In this document: one piece after another, positions 37,451 to 45,055 of the stretch
Layout of the letters: each line of letters begins with the position of its first letter
Numbering within the stretch: the stretch's first letter is position 1
DNA from: Microbacterium fluvii
GTDB taxonomy: Bacteria > Actinomycetota > Actinomycetes > Actinomycetales > Microbacteriaceae
DNA length: 64,000 nt
Direction: 5' to 3'
Assembly: GCF_025515205.1 (NCBI RefSeq)
Contig: NZ_JAOPFX010000001.1
Coordinates: 1,426,001 to 1,490,000, forward strand
Program-made: the position numbers and the translations under genes
The notes under the pieces: model-generated
What the model saw: the letters and a program-made list of their open reading frames with translations, nothing else
The model's database searches: none
Told to the model about the DNA's origin: nothing

Positions 37451-37573
37451 TCAGACGCTGCAGCAGCCTCCGCCGCAGCACGACGCGCCTTCGTCGCTCA
37501 CGAGCAGATTCTTGTCGTCGGCGACCGCGGGCAGCGGCTGCAGCGTGGGCGTCGGCAGGTTCGATGTGGCCAT
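37451..37573 (-). CDS. 40-residue cysteine-rich small protein
   Basis: Short gene of 40 codons read on the minus strand: it starts MATSNLPTPTLQPLPAVADD and ends with ASCCGGGCCSV. The two adjacent cysteine pairs separated by three glycines could bind a metal or be modified. GAGCA precedes the ATG, a weak ribosome site. It lies 33 bases upstream of the DNA glycosylase start on the same strand, so the two may share a transcript, and it diverges from the 37656 gene. Codon use is GC-typical, which supports it as real. Function is not known. Confidence 0.65.
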   Translation of the reverse strand: MATSNLPTPTLQPLPAVADDKNLLVSDEGASCCGGGCCSV

Positions 37574-37655
37574 TGCTCCATGCTACGTCCGCGCGCGCGA
37601 GGGTGGACGCGCAGCCCCCGCGGGTCGCGTACCGTTGAAGCGAGGAGGGCTCAGC

Positions 37656-38069
37656 ATGAAGATCGTCGCAGGAGCCGACTGGCGTGACGGGCTGCCCTTC
37701 GAGGCGCCCGTCCTGGTGTCAGAAGTCATCCCGGGAGAACCGACCCGCTGCTTCACATGCGGCACCGATTCGGCGCTGCGGGAGCGCACCGAGCTGTGGG
37801 CGGTGAAGCACCGCCACCCCAAGCAGCACGCGGGCTTCGTGCGCTTCTACTGCGCAGAGCACAAGCCTGCTCCGCCGGCGCGCCCGCAGGTGACGCCCGA
37901 CGTGCGCCCGGCATCCCGGGCGCCGCGCGCCGCGCGTGCCGAGCGCTCGTCCACACCCGCGCGGCGCGCGGCAGCCGCGGAAGAGCGGCCGAAGGCGCTG
38001 TGCCCGAACTGCTTCGTCGAAGTGCCCCCCAGCGGCGTCTGCGGCATGTGCGGAGAACGCGTCGACTGA
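37656..38069 (+). CDS. Zinc-ribbon protein of unknown function
   Basis: 137-residue soluble protein. The N-terminal half has TRCFTCGTD followed by VRFYCAEHKP, which could bind a metal; a proline/alanine/arginine-rich linker (about residues 75-112) follows; the C-terminus has CPNCF..GVCGMCGERVD, a four-cysteine zinc ribbon. GAGGAG precedes the ATG by 8 bases. It diverges from the small Cys-rich gene. The layout suggests an adapter for nucleic acid or protein binding, but no role can be assigned. Confidence 0.75.
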   Translation: MKIVAGADWRDGLPFEAPVLVSEVIPGEPTRCFTCGTDSALRERTELWAVKHRHPKQHAGFVRFYCAEHKPAPPARPQVTPDVRPASRAPRAARAERSSTPARRAAAAEERPKALCPNCFVEVPPSGVCGMCGERVD

Positions 38070-38105
38070 CACCGCCGGTCCGCGAACCATGGGGGTTCGC
38101 TTTAC

Positions 38106-38120
38106 GTCATTGCCATTGAC
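38106..38120 (+). promoter_or_regulatory. Candidate operator palindrome over the promoter of the hydrolase operon
   Basis: GTCATTGCCATTGAC reads as an inverted repeat at 12 of 15 positions and overlaps the putative -35. It sits in an AT-richer island unlike its surroundings. No regulator gene is adjacent. Confidence 0.4.
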
Positions 38121-38137
38121 TTTACAGTGTGTATAGT
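38110..38137 (+). promoter_or_regulatory. Candidate promoter of the hydrolase/monooxygenase operon
   Basis: TTGCCA (38110-38115), 16-base spacer and TATAGT (38132-38137). The predicted start near 38144 gives a leader of about 96 bases before the first gene. It is the only AT-rich stretch in this intergenic gap. Confidence 0.6.
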
Positions 38138-38239
38138 GGATGCACGCCGAGGGCGACGAGCTCTGCAGTCGCCCCCGGCTTCCAACGCTCCACAGCGCGA
38201 GGCACCGATGGCGGTGTCCGTCGCGGAAAGGCACGTTCA

Positions 38240-39238
38240 ATGGCGGACACGGCTTTGCTCGGCGACCCCACGGTCAACACGGTGCTGGGACCCGTCCCCG
38301 CGGCCGACCTCGGCGTCACGGCCGTCCACGAGGCTCTGCTCTCGGTGTACCCGGGGGCGCAGTACGCGCCCGACATCACGATCGATCGCGCTGAGATCTT
38401 CGAGATCCTCGTGACCAGACTGGCCGCTTTCCGGGCGGCCGGCGGCGGCACGATCGTCGATAGCACCGGCATGTTCCACGGGCGCGACGTCAAGCTCTAT
38501 GAGGCGCTCTCGCGCGCGACGGGAGTGCACATCGTCGCGTCGACCGGTCAGGGACCTGAGGAGCTGCTCGGCGGCTACTTCCTCACTCCGCAGACGAATC
38601 CGCCCACTCCGTGGCCCGCCGACAGGTTCGCGGCGCTGTTCGGCAGAGAGGTCGACGACGGCATGGTCGTGCCCCGGGTCGAGCGGCGCGGTGGCGCCGG
38701 TCTCATCGCGATCGCCGCCACCCGGGGGGGCATGACGGCCACCGACGAGAGCCTCGTGCGCGGCGGCGCCCGCGCGGCCCTCGCCACCGGCGCACCGGTC
38801 TCGCTGCGCTTCGGCGCCGACGCGCTCCACGATCTCGACATCGCCCTGTCCGAGGGCCTCGGTGCCGACCGCATCGTCGTGGGCGGTCTCGACAGGCGGG
38901 ATGCCGTCGCCACCGGCGCGGCGCAGCTCGTCGCCGCGCGCGGCGCCTTCGTCGCCCTCGACCACGTCGGGCGCGCCGACGCCGATGTCGTCACCGATCG
39001 GGAGCGTGTGACGATCGTGCGCGAGCTCATCGCGGCGGGCCACGGCGACCGGATCCTGCTGTCGAGCAACGTGGTCGGCGTCGCCAAGGGGGTCCCCGAT
39101 GACGCCCTCCCCTACGAGCTCGTGCTCACCGGCTTCGCGCCCACGCTCCTCGCCGCCGGCGTCTCCGACCACGACGTGCGCCGCATCCTCGTCGACAACC
39201 CCCGCGCCCTGCTCACGGTGCGCGCCGCGCAGAACTGA
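38240..39238 (+). CDS. Phosphotriesterase-like protein lacking metal ligands (probable pseudoenzyme)
   Basis: 332-residue protein clearly homologous to its downstream neighbour (shared TVNTVLG start, GGTIVDSTG, GRDV, and VDNPRALLTV end). The binuclear metal site of the phosphotriesterase/lactonase family is nearly absent. The H-x-H motif is VHEA (only H30 remains), the carboxylated lysine position is alanine in GLIAIAATRGG, the third histidine is arginine in VSLRF, the fourth is glycine in VVGGLD, and the final aspartate is serine or asparagine in LLSSNV. The ATG at 38240 follows GGAAAGG. It is first in a six-gene operon, 7 bases before the intact paralog. A regulatory or scaffold partner role is possible. 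Confidence 0.85.
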   Translation: MADTALLGDPTVNTVLGPVPAADLGVTAVHEALLSVYPGAQYAPDITIDRAEIFEILVTRLAAFRAAGGGTIVDSTGMFHGRDVKLYEALSRATGVHIVASTGQGPEELLGGYFLTPQTNPPTPWPADRFAALFGREVDDGMVVPRVERRGGAGLIAIAATRGGMTATDESLVRGGARAALATGAPVSLRFGADALHDLDIALSEGLGADRIVVGGLDRRDAVATGAAQLVAARGAFVALDHVGRADADVVTDRERVTIVRELIAAGHGDRILLSSNVVGVAKGVPDDALPYELVLTGFAPTLLAAGVSDHDVRRILVDNPRALLTVRAAQN

Positions 39239-39245
39239 GAGCCCC

Positions 39246-40199
39246 ATGTCGAAGGTGAACACGGTGCTGGGCACGATCCCGGCCGAAGAACTCGGATTCG
39301 TCTCGGTGCACGAGCACATCGGCTACGGCATGCCGGGCAGCGAGCTCGACACGACGTGGTGGAAGTCGCCGGAGCAGCGCTACGACGAGACGGTGCCGAA
39401 GCTGCGGGCGTTCCGCGAGTACGGCGGCTCGACGATCGTCGACGCGACCGGCATCTGCAACGGCCGCGACGTCGACTACTACAGGTCGCTCTCGGAGAAG
39501 ACCGGCGTGCAGATCATCGCGTGCACGGGCTTCGTCGGCGGCGACACCGCCCTGGCCCACTTCGCCAGGGCGTCAGTCGAGTACCTCGCCGAGGTGTTCG
39601 TGCACGAGATCACCGTCGGCATCGGCACGACCGGCGCCAAGGCCGGTGTCATCAAGGTGGGCGTCAGCCGCGGCGGGCGCATGACCGAGCTCGACAAGCG
39701 CATCTACCGCGCCGCCGCGCGCGCCGCCCGCGAGACGGGCGTGCCGATCCTCACGCATCTCGCGATCGACGCCGAGAACGCCGTGGCGATCTTCCAGGAG
39801 GAGGGCCTCCCCCTCGATCGCGTGCTGTTCGGCCACGTCGACGACGGCGTGAACGCGCCGATCACGCGCGACACCTGGATCGCCGAGCAGGGCGGTCGTC
39901 TGGGCTTCGACACCTTCGGGTACGAGACCGAGCTCCCCGATCCGCCGTTCTGGGCGCGCCCCCGCAAGGAGCGCCTCGATCACTTCCTCGGGTTCGTCGA
40001 GCGCATCGGCATCGACAGGGTGCTCGCCGCCGCCGACGCCAACTGCAGCCCGCTCGGCTGGCCGGGGGTCAAGGGGCACACCGTGAACTACCTGTTCGAG
40101 CAGCTCATCCCGGATCTGAAGGACGCCGGGTGGAGCGACGCGCAGGTGCGCACGCTCTTCGTCGACAACCCCGCCAACTTCCTCACGATCAAGAACTGA
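39246..40199 (+). CDS. Phosphotriesterase family metal hydrolase (lactonase-like)
   Basis: 317-residue TIM-barrel amidohydrolase with all six metal ligands visible: H22 and H24 in SVHEHIGYG, K137 in AGVIKVGVSRGG, H171 in PILTHLAID, H197 in LFGHVDDG and D264 in AADANCSPLGW. Relatives hydrolyse lactones or phosphotriesters with two divalent metals. Length is typical. It is second in the operon after the degenerate paralog and before a flavin monooxygenase, which suggests opening a lactone or ester ring in a catabolic route; the real substrate is unknown. Confidence 0.93.
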   Translation: MSKVNTVLGTIPAEELGFVSVHEHIGYGMPGSELDTTWWKSPEQRYDETVPKLRAFREYGGSTIVDATGICNGRDVDYYRSLSEKTGVQIIACTGFVGGDTALAHFARASVEYLAEVFVHEITVGIGTTGAKAGVIKVGVSRGGRMTELDKRIYRAAARAARETGVPILTHLAIDAENAVAIFQEEGLPLDRVLFGHVDDGVNAPITRDTWIAEQGGRLGFDTFGYETELPDPPFWARPRKERLDHFLGFVERIGIDRVLAAADANCSPLGWPGVKGHTVNYLFEQLIPDLKDAGWSDAQVRTLFVDNPANFLTIKN

Positions 40200-40249
40200 A
40201 CACCCTCACCGCCTGGCCGGCGCATCGACGCGTCGAAAGAGAGAGATCC

Positions 40250-41359
40250 ATGAAGACCGAAGAACTCCGGACCCTCCGCATCGCCATCGTCGGCGGCGGC
40301 TACGGCGGTGCCGCCGCCGCGGTCGCGCTGCGCCACGCCGGTGCCCAGAACGTGCACGTCTACGAGCAGGCCGCCGCGCTCGCGCCCATCGGCGCCGGCA
40401 TCGGCATCCGTCCCCCGGCCGTCGAGCTGTTCCGTACGTGGGGCATCTGGGACGAGATCGCGAAGGTCTCGGGCGCCAGCGACCACCTCGAGATCCTCAC
40501 CGCCGACGGCACGATGGTGCTGGCGCAGGAGGAATGGCCAGGGCTCAACGACTACGCCCAGCCCAACCACAACCGCATCATCCACCGCGGCGACTTCATC
40601 GACGTGCTGCTGGGCGCCCTTCCGGCCGACTCGGTGCATCTCGGCCACCGCCTCGAGAGCATCGTCGATGACGGCGCCACCGCAACCCTGCGGTTCGCGA
40701 ACGGCGAGGTCGTCGAAGCCGACCTCGTGATCGCCGCCGACGGCATCCGCTCGGTCGTCCGCCACGCTCTCTTCTCGCAGAAGCCGCCGGTGTTCGCCCA
40801 CGAGCATGCGTACCGAATCGTCGTGCCGATCGACCAGTCGCACGGGCTCGTCTCCGATGCGAATCCGCGCTTCTACATAGGCCGAGACGGCGTCATCGCC
40901 TACAACCTGCCGCTCGCCTACCGCGGCGAGCTCTCGTACGACATCACGGCGCCCTCCGACGACGACACGTGGGCGCCCGAGATCAGCAACGACTACCTCG
41001 TGTCTCTCCTCGACGGCTTCGATGAGCGCATCGTCGCCGTGGCCCGCGAGCTCGACATCGACCAGGTCACGAGCCGCTCGGTGTACGACATCGACGCGGT
41101 CGACACCTGGCACACCGACAGCGTCGCCCTGCTCGGCGACGCCGCCCACGCGATGCTGCACCACCAGGGCTGGGGCGCCAACTCGGCGATCCTCGACGCC
41201 GAAGGGCTCGCGACCGCTCTCGTCGCAGCAGACACGGTCTCCGAGGCACTCGCCGCCTACCAGGCGGTGCGCAAGCCCATGACCGACCACCTGCAGGCCA
41301 TCTCGCGTCAGGGCTGGAACGGCGAACAGGTCGAGTCGGCCTTCCCCGCCAACGCCTGA
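40250..41359 (+). CDS. FAD-dependent monooxygenase, group A
   Basis: 369-residue flavoprotein of the salicylate/3-hydroxybenzoate hydroxylase type. IAIVGGGYGGAAAAVALRHAG binds FAD at the N-terminus, DLVIAADGIRSVVRHALF is the NAD(P)H/FAD DG motif, and LLGDAAHAMLHHQGWGANS is the GD motif. No signal peptide. ATG at 40250 with GAGAGA upstream. It lies 50 bases after the phosphotriesterase-type gene. Aromatic substrate specificity cannot be read from the sequence. Confidence 0.9.
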   Translation: MKTEELRTLRIAIVGGGYGGAAAAVALRHAGAQNVHVYEQAAALAPIGAGIGIRPPAVELFRTWGIWDEIAKVSGASDHLEILTADGTMVLAQEEWPGLNDYAQPNHNRIIHRGDFIDVLLGALPADSVHLGHRLESIVDDGATATLRFANGEVVEADLVIAADGIRSVVRHALFSQKPPVFAHEHAYRIVVPIDQSHGLVSDANPRFYIGRDGVIAYNLPLAYRGELSYDITAPSDDDTWAPEISNDYLVSLLDGFDERIVAVARELDIDQVTSRSVYDIDAVDTWHTDSVALLGDAAHAMLHHQGWGANSAILDAEGLATALVAADTVSEALAAYQAVRKPMTDHLQAISRQGWNGEQVESAFPANA

Positions 41360-41372
41360 TCCGGAGCCCCTC

Positions 41373-42305
41373 ATGCCGATCCACCCCGAGATCGCGAAGA
41401 TCCTCGCGGTCATCCCACCCGCAGGCGCCACCCCGCCCGACGTCACCGCCTGGCGCGCGATGGGCGAACAGCACGTGCCGCCCGCAGACGAGCGGATGCC
41501 GCAGCTCCACGCCGTCGACGACGCCGTCGTGCCGGGGCCCGACGCCGACGTCCCGGTGCGGATGTACACGCCGGTCGAAGCCGACTCCTACGGGATCCTC
41601 GTGTACCTCCACGGCGGCGCGTTCTTCTCGGGGAGCCTCGACACCCACGACGCCGTCGCGCGGGCGCTGGCGGCCGCATCCGGCTTCCGGGTGATCTCGG
41701 TGGGCTACCGCCTGGCCCCCGAGCACGCCTTTCCCGCCGGGATCGACGACAGCTACGCCGTCGTGACGTGGATCGTCGAGCACGGCGACGAGCTGAAGTG
41801 GGACGGCACTCGGCTCGCCGTCGCCGGCGACAGCTCGGGCGGCACGTTCGTCGCGGCCGTCGCGGCGAAGGCGCACGACGAGGGGCGCGACGCGATCACG
41901 CACCAGGTGCTGCTCTACCCGTCGGTCGACCTCGACTTCGACCTCGACCGCTACCCGTCACGGCGTGAGAACGCCTTCGGCTACGGGCTCGAGTCGGTCG
42001 CCCTCGCCCCGCACAACTCCTTCTACCTCGACGGCGGCGCCGATCCGGCCGACCCCCTGGTCTCGCCCATCCGACGCGCAGATCTGAGCGGACTGCCTCA
42101 GGCGCTCGTCGTGACCGCCGAGTTCGATCCGCTCCGCGACGAGGGCGAGGCGTACGCGCAGCGCCTCGCCGATGCGGGCGTGCCCGCCACCGTGCACCGG
42201 TACGCGGGAGCGAACCACGGGTTCGTCGTGAACTTCGGGTGGATCCCCGAGTTCGCCGCCGTCTTCGCCGAAGTGGGCGACTTCGTGAACGACCGCCGAT
42301 CATGA
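41373..42305 (+). CDS. Alpha/beta hydrolase, hormone-sensitive-lipase type esterase
   Basis: 310-residue serine esterase. The oxyanion motif YLHGGAFFSG (about residue 78) and nucleophile elbow GDSSGG (about 152) are visible, with the catalytic aspartate in VTAEFDPLRDEGEAYA and histidine in GANHGFVVNF. It probably cleaves short-chain esters or amides. CGGAG precedes the ATG; 13 bases separate it from the monooxygenase and four bases overlap the next gene. The N-terminal cap is short, as in HSL-type enzymes. Confidence 0.92.
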   Translation: MPIHPEIAKILAVIPPAGATPPDVTAWRAMGEQHVPPADERMPQLHAVDDAVVPGPDADVPVRMYTPVEADSYGILVYLHGGAFFSGSLDTHDAVARALAAASGFRVISVGYRLAPEHAFPAGIDDSYAVVTWIVEHGDELKWDGTRLAVAGDSSGGTFVAAVAAKAHDEGRDAITHQVLLYPSVDLDFDLDRYPSRRENAFGYGLESVALAPHNSFYLDGGADPADPLVSPIRRADLSGLPQALVVTAEFDPLRDEGEAYAQRLADAGVPATVHRYAGANHGFVVNFGWIPEFAAVFAEVGDFVNDRRS

Positions 42306-43252
42306 CGGTGCGCATCCACCCGCTCGTCTCCCCCTGGGGCCGGTTCACCCTGCGCAGCTTCTTCATCGATGCCCCCGAGCCCGCGATCGTCGACACCGGC
42401 ATCGCGACCTCGCCCGCAGAGGGCATGGCGCCCGCGCTCGAGGCGCTCGGCCGTCGCATCGAGGGCGTGCGCTGGATCCTGCTCACCCACGGACACATCG
42501 ACCACGTCGGCGGCGCCCACGCGCTGTGGGAGCTCACCGGACGCAGGGCCGAGGTGGTGGTGCACGAAGCGGATGCCCCCTTCGTGCGGTCGCGTCGCGC
42601 CCACGTCGACGAGTTCCTGGAACTGCGGGGCGACTACATCCACGACCCGCAGGCCCAGGCCCGAAAGACCGCCGACGCCGCCGCGCAGATCTCCGGCGAG
42701 TTCGAGCCGACCCGGCTGGTGCGCGGCGGCGAGGTGCTCGACCTCGGCGGCGACGTGCGCGTGCGCGTGCACGCGATGCCCGGGCACACATCCGGCGCCG
42801 TCGCCTACGAGGTCGAGGGGCAGGGCGACGTGTTCGTCGGCGATTCGGTGCAGGCCTACGGCGCCGCGAGCGGATTCCCCGGCTACGAGGATGCCGACCT
42901 CTACCGCGCGAGCATCGAGCACCTGCGCGACAGCGTGCGGCCGCAGCGGCTCTACCTCGGTCATTCCTACCGGCGCGCCGACGGCACCCCGTTCCCCGAA
43001 GTGCTCGACCAGACCGACACCCGCGAGGCGATCGACGGGAGCCTCGAGCTCGAGACCCGCATCCGCGCCGCCGCGCGCGACCAGGCCGAACTCGGGTTCG
43101 ACCCCACCGACTCCCCCTACTCCCCGTTCGCCGCCGCCGCCGCTTCGCTCGGCTACACCGGCGACCCCACCCTCGAGCCATCGCCGTTCTTCACGACGAT
43201 GCACGCCTACCGTCGGCTGTTCGCCGGCGTTGAAGGAGGACCACAGGCATGA
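42302..43252 (+). CDS. Metallo-beta-lactamase-fold hydrolase
   Basis: 316-residue protein with the H-x-H-x-D-H metal motif in LLTHGHIDHVGGAHAL (about residue 65), a second histidine in MPGHTSGAVAYE, an aspartate in FVGDSVQAY, and a last histidine in YLGHSYRR, a complete two-metal site. Relatives include lactonases and glyoxalase II-like thioesterases. ATG at 42302 overlaps the previous stop by four bases. The C-terminal third adds helices. Its place in the operon suggests another hydrolysis step, substrate unknown. Confidence 0.9.
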   Translation: MTVRIHPLVSPWGRFTLRSFFIDAPEPAIVDTGIATSPAEGMAPALEALGRRIEGVRWILLTHGHIDHVGGAHALWELTGRRAEVVVHEADAPFVRSRRAHVDEFLELRGDYIHDPQAQARKTADAAAQISGEFEPTRLVRGGEVLDLGGDVRVRVHAMPGHTSGAVAYEVEGQGDVFVGDSVQAYGAASGFPGYEDADLYRASIEHLRDSVRPQRLYLGHSYRRADGTPFPEVLDQTDTREAIDGSLELETRIRAAARDQAELGFDPTDSPYSPFAAAAASLGYTGDPTLEPSPFFTTMHAYRRLFAGVEGGPQA

Positions 43253-44970
43253 CGCACCAGACGACGTTCACGGCGGGTGGCCGCAGCATCCGCATCACGA
43301 AAGACCTGCGCGTGCCGATGCGCGACGGGGTGGAACTCGCCGCCGACGCCTACACGGGCGACGACGACGCGCCGCGGCCGGCCCTCGTGGCCCTGAGCCC
43401 GTACGGCAAGGAGCTGCAGGCGCTCGCCCTCACGATGCCCCCGCAACGCCGCCCTTCGCCGATGTGGGACGGCTGCATCGAGGCGGGCGACATCGCCCGC
43501 GTCGTCGACGAGGGCTACGTGCACGTGATCGGCGATCTCCGCGGCTCCGGGGCCTCGGAGGGCGAGCACATCGGCAACTACAACGCCGGTGGCGTGCCCC
43601 TCGGGCAGGACGCCTACGACTTCATCGAGTGGGTCGCCGCCCAGCCCTGGTGCGACGGCAGCGTCGGCATGATCGGCATCTCGTACTTCGGATCGATGCA
43701 GGTGCTCGCCGCCGCCGAGCGCCCCCCGCACCTGAAGGCCATCTTCGTCTCGGGCGGCCACTACGACTTCTACGAGACCACCTATCACGGCGGAGTCATG
43801 TGGTTCATGCCGCGGGCGGCCCGCGAGGGGCGTGGCGGTGACAGCGGCTGGGCGTTCACCGACCGCACGAAGAGCCGGATGCTCGAGAACGTGCCCGCCG
43901 ACGAGGTCGCAGCGCGGGTGGCCGAGCGCCTCGCCGACCCCGACGTGGCGGCATGGCCGAACCTCGTGCACACGCTGCACTACCCGACGCACCACGAGGC
44001 GTGGTTCGACATCATCACGAACAACTTCGACGGCGAGTGGTACGAGGAGCGCAACCCGATCACCCTCGCCCGCAACATCGAAGTGCCCGTCTATCTGCAG
44101 ATCGACCAGGGCCGCGGCTGGACGGTCGACGGCACGATCGAGCTGTTCGAGGGCCTGCAGGGCCCCAAGCGCCTCGACATCGGCTCGTACCCCCCGATGC
44201 AGTCCCGCCCGTGGGTCGAAGAGCACGACAAGATGTTCCGCTGGTACGACTACTGGATCAAGGGCATCGACAACGGGATCATGGACGAGCCCGCTCTCAA
44301 CGTGTTCGTCGAGGGGTCGCGCGAGGTCGTCTCGGCCGCCGCGTGGCCGCCGAAGCCCGTCGAGCACCGGGCGCTCTACCTGCGGCCCCGTGGTCGACTG
44401 CTGACCGAGCCCGAGCCGATGGGCGTCGAGCACGTCGCGACCGACGGATTCTTCCAGGCGCCGCTGACCGTCACCGACAGAGTCGAACTGCTCACGTGGT
44501 CGACGCCGGCGTTCGAAGAGCAGACCGAGATGATCGGGCCGGGCGCCGCACACCTGCACGTCGCGATCGACCAGGACGACACGAACTTCATCCTGCGCCT
44601 GTGGGATGCCGGGCCCTCCGGCACACGGCAGCTCATCACCTCGGGCTACCTCAAGGCCTCGCAGCGCGCGCTCGACGCCGATCGCACGCGCGAGGGCGAC
44701 CCGCGTCACCCGCACACGCGCGAAAGCGTCGAGCCGGTCGTGCCGGGCGAGGTCGTCGAGTACGTCGTGCGCCTGTACCCGTTCGCGGCGACGTTCCTTC
44801 CAGGGCACACGCTGGTGGTGGAGCTCTCGAACGATGAGCCGCTGGTCGACGAGCACAACTCGCTGCTGCCACCCGACGCGTTCCACCTGCCGGTGGGCCG
44901 CCCCGTGACGCACACGATCTACCGCGACGCCCGGCATCCGTCGCGTCTGGTGCTGCCCTTCACGGTCTGA
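43249..44970 (+). CDS. CocE/NonD family hydrolase (X-Pro dipeptidyl-peptidase fold)
   Basis: 573-residue alpha/beta hydrolase of the cocaine esterase/X-prolyl peptidase group. The domain opens VPMRDGVELAADAYTGDD, the nucleophile serine lies in MIGISYFGSMQ, and the jelly-roll C-terminal domain begins around residue 395 (VEHVATDGFFQAPLTVTD). No signal peptide. ATG at 43249 overlaps the preceding stop by four bases. It is the last gene of the operon, followed by a strong hairpin. Substrate is an ester or amide that cannot be specified. Confidence 0.92.
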   Translation: MTHQTTFTAGGRSIRITKDLRVPMRDGVELAADAYTGDDDAPRPALVALSPYGKELQALALTMPPQRRPSPMWDGCIEAGDIARVVDEGYVHVIGDLRGSGASEGEHIGNYNAGGVPLGQDAYDFIEWVAAQPWCDGSVGMIGISYFGSMQVLAAAERPPHLKAIFVSGGHYDFYETTYHGGVMWFMPRAAREGRGGDSGWAFTDRTKSRMLENVPADEVAARVAERLADPDVAAWPNLVHTLHYPTHHEAWFDIITNNFDGEWYEERNPITLARNIEVPVYLQIDQGRGWTVDGTIELFEGLQGPKRLDIGSYPPMQSRPWVEEHDKMFRWYDYWIKGIDNGIMDEPALNVFVEGSREVVSAAAWPPKPVEHRALYLRPRGRLLTEPEPMGVEHVATDGFFQAPLTVTDRVELLTWSTPAFEEQTEMIGPGAAHLHVAIDQDDTNFILRLWDAGPSGTRQLITSGYLKASQRALDADRTREGDPRHPHTRESVEPVVPGEVVEYVVRLYPFAATFLPGHTLVVELSNDEPLVDEHNSLLPPDAFHLPVGRPVTHTIYRDARHPSRLVLPFTV

Positions 44971-45010
44971 GCGCGGCCCCCGGAGGCACAGCTCACTGAG
45001 ATTTCGGCCG

Positions 45011-45044
45011 ACGCGCCGGGGCGACCGCATCCGCCCCGGCGCGT
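45011..45044. terminator. Bidirectional terminator after the hydrolase operon
   Basis: Perfect 13-base arms (45011-45023 and 45032-45044) with an eight-base loop between the CocE stop at 44970 and the convergent ScyD/E-type gene stop at 45056. No long T-run follows, as is usual in this GC-rich genome. Confidence 0.7.
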
Positions 45045-45055
45045 CCGCGCCGACA

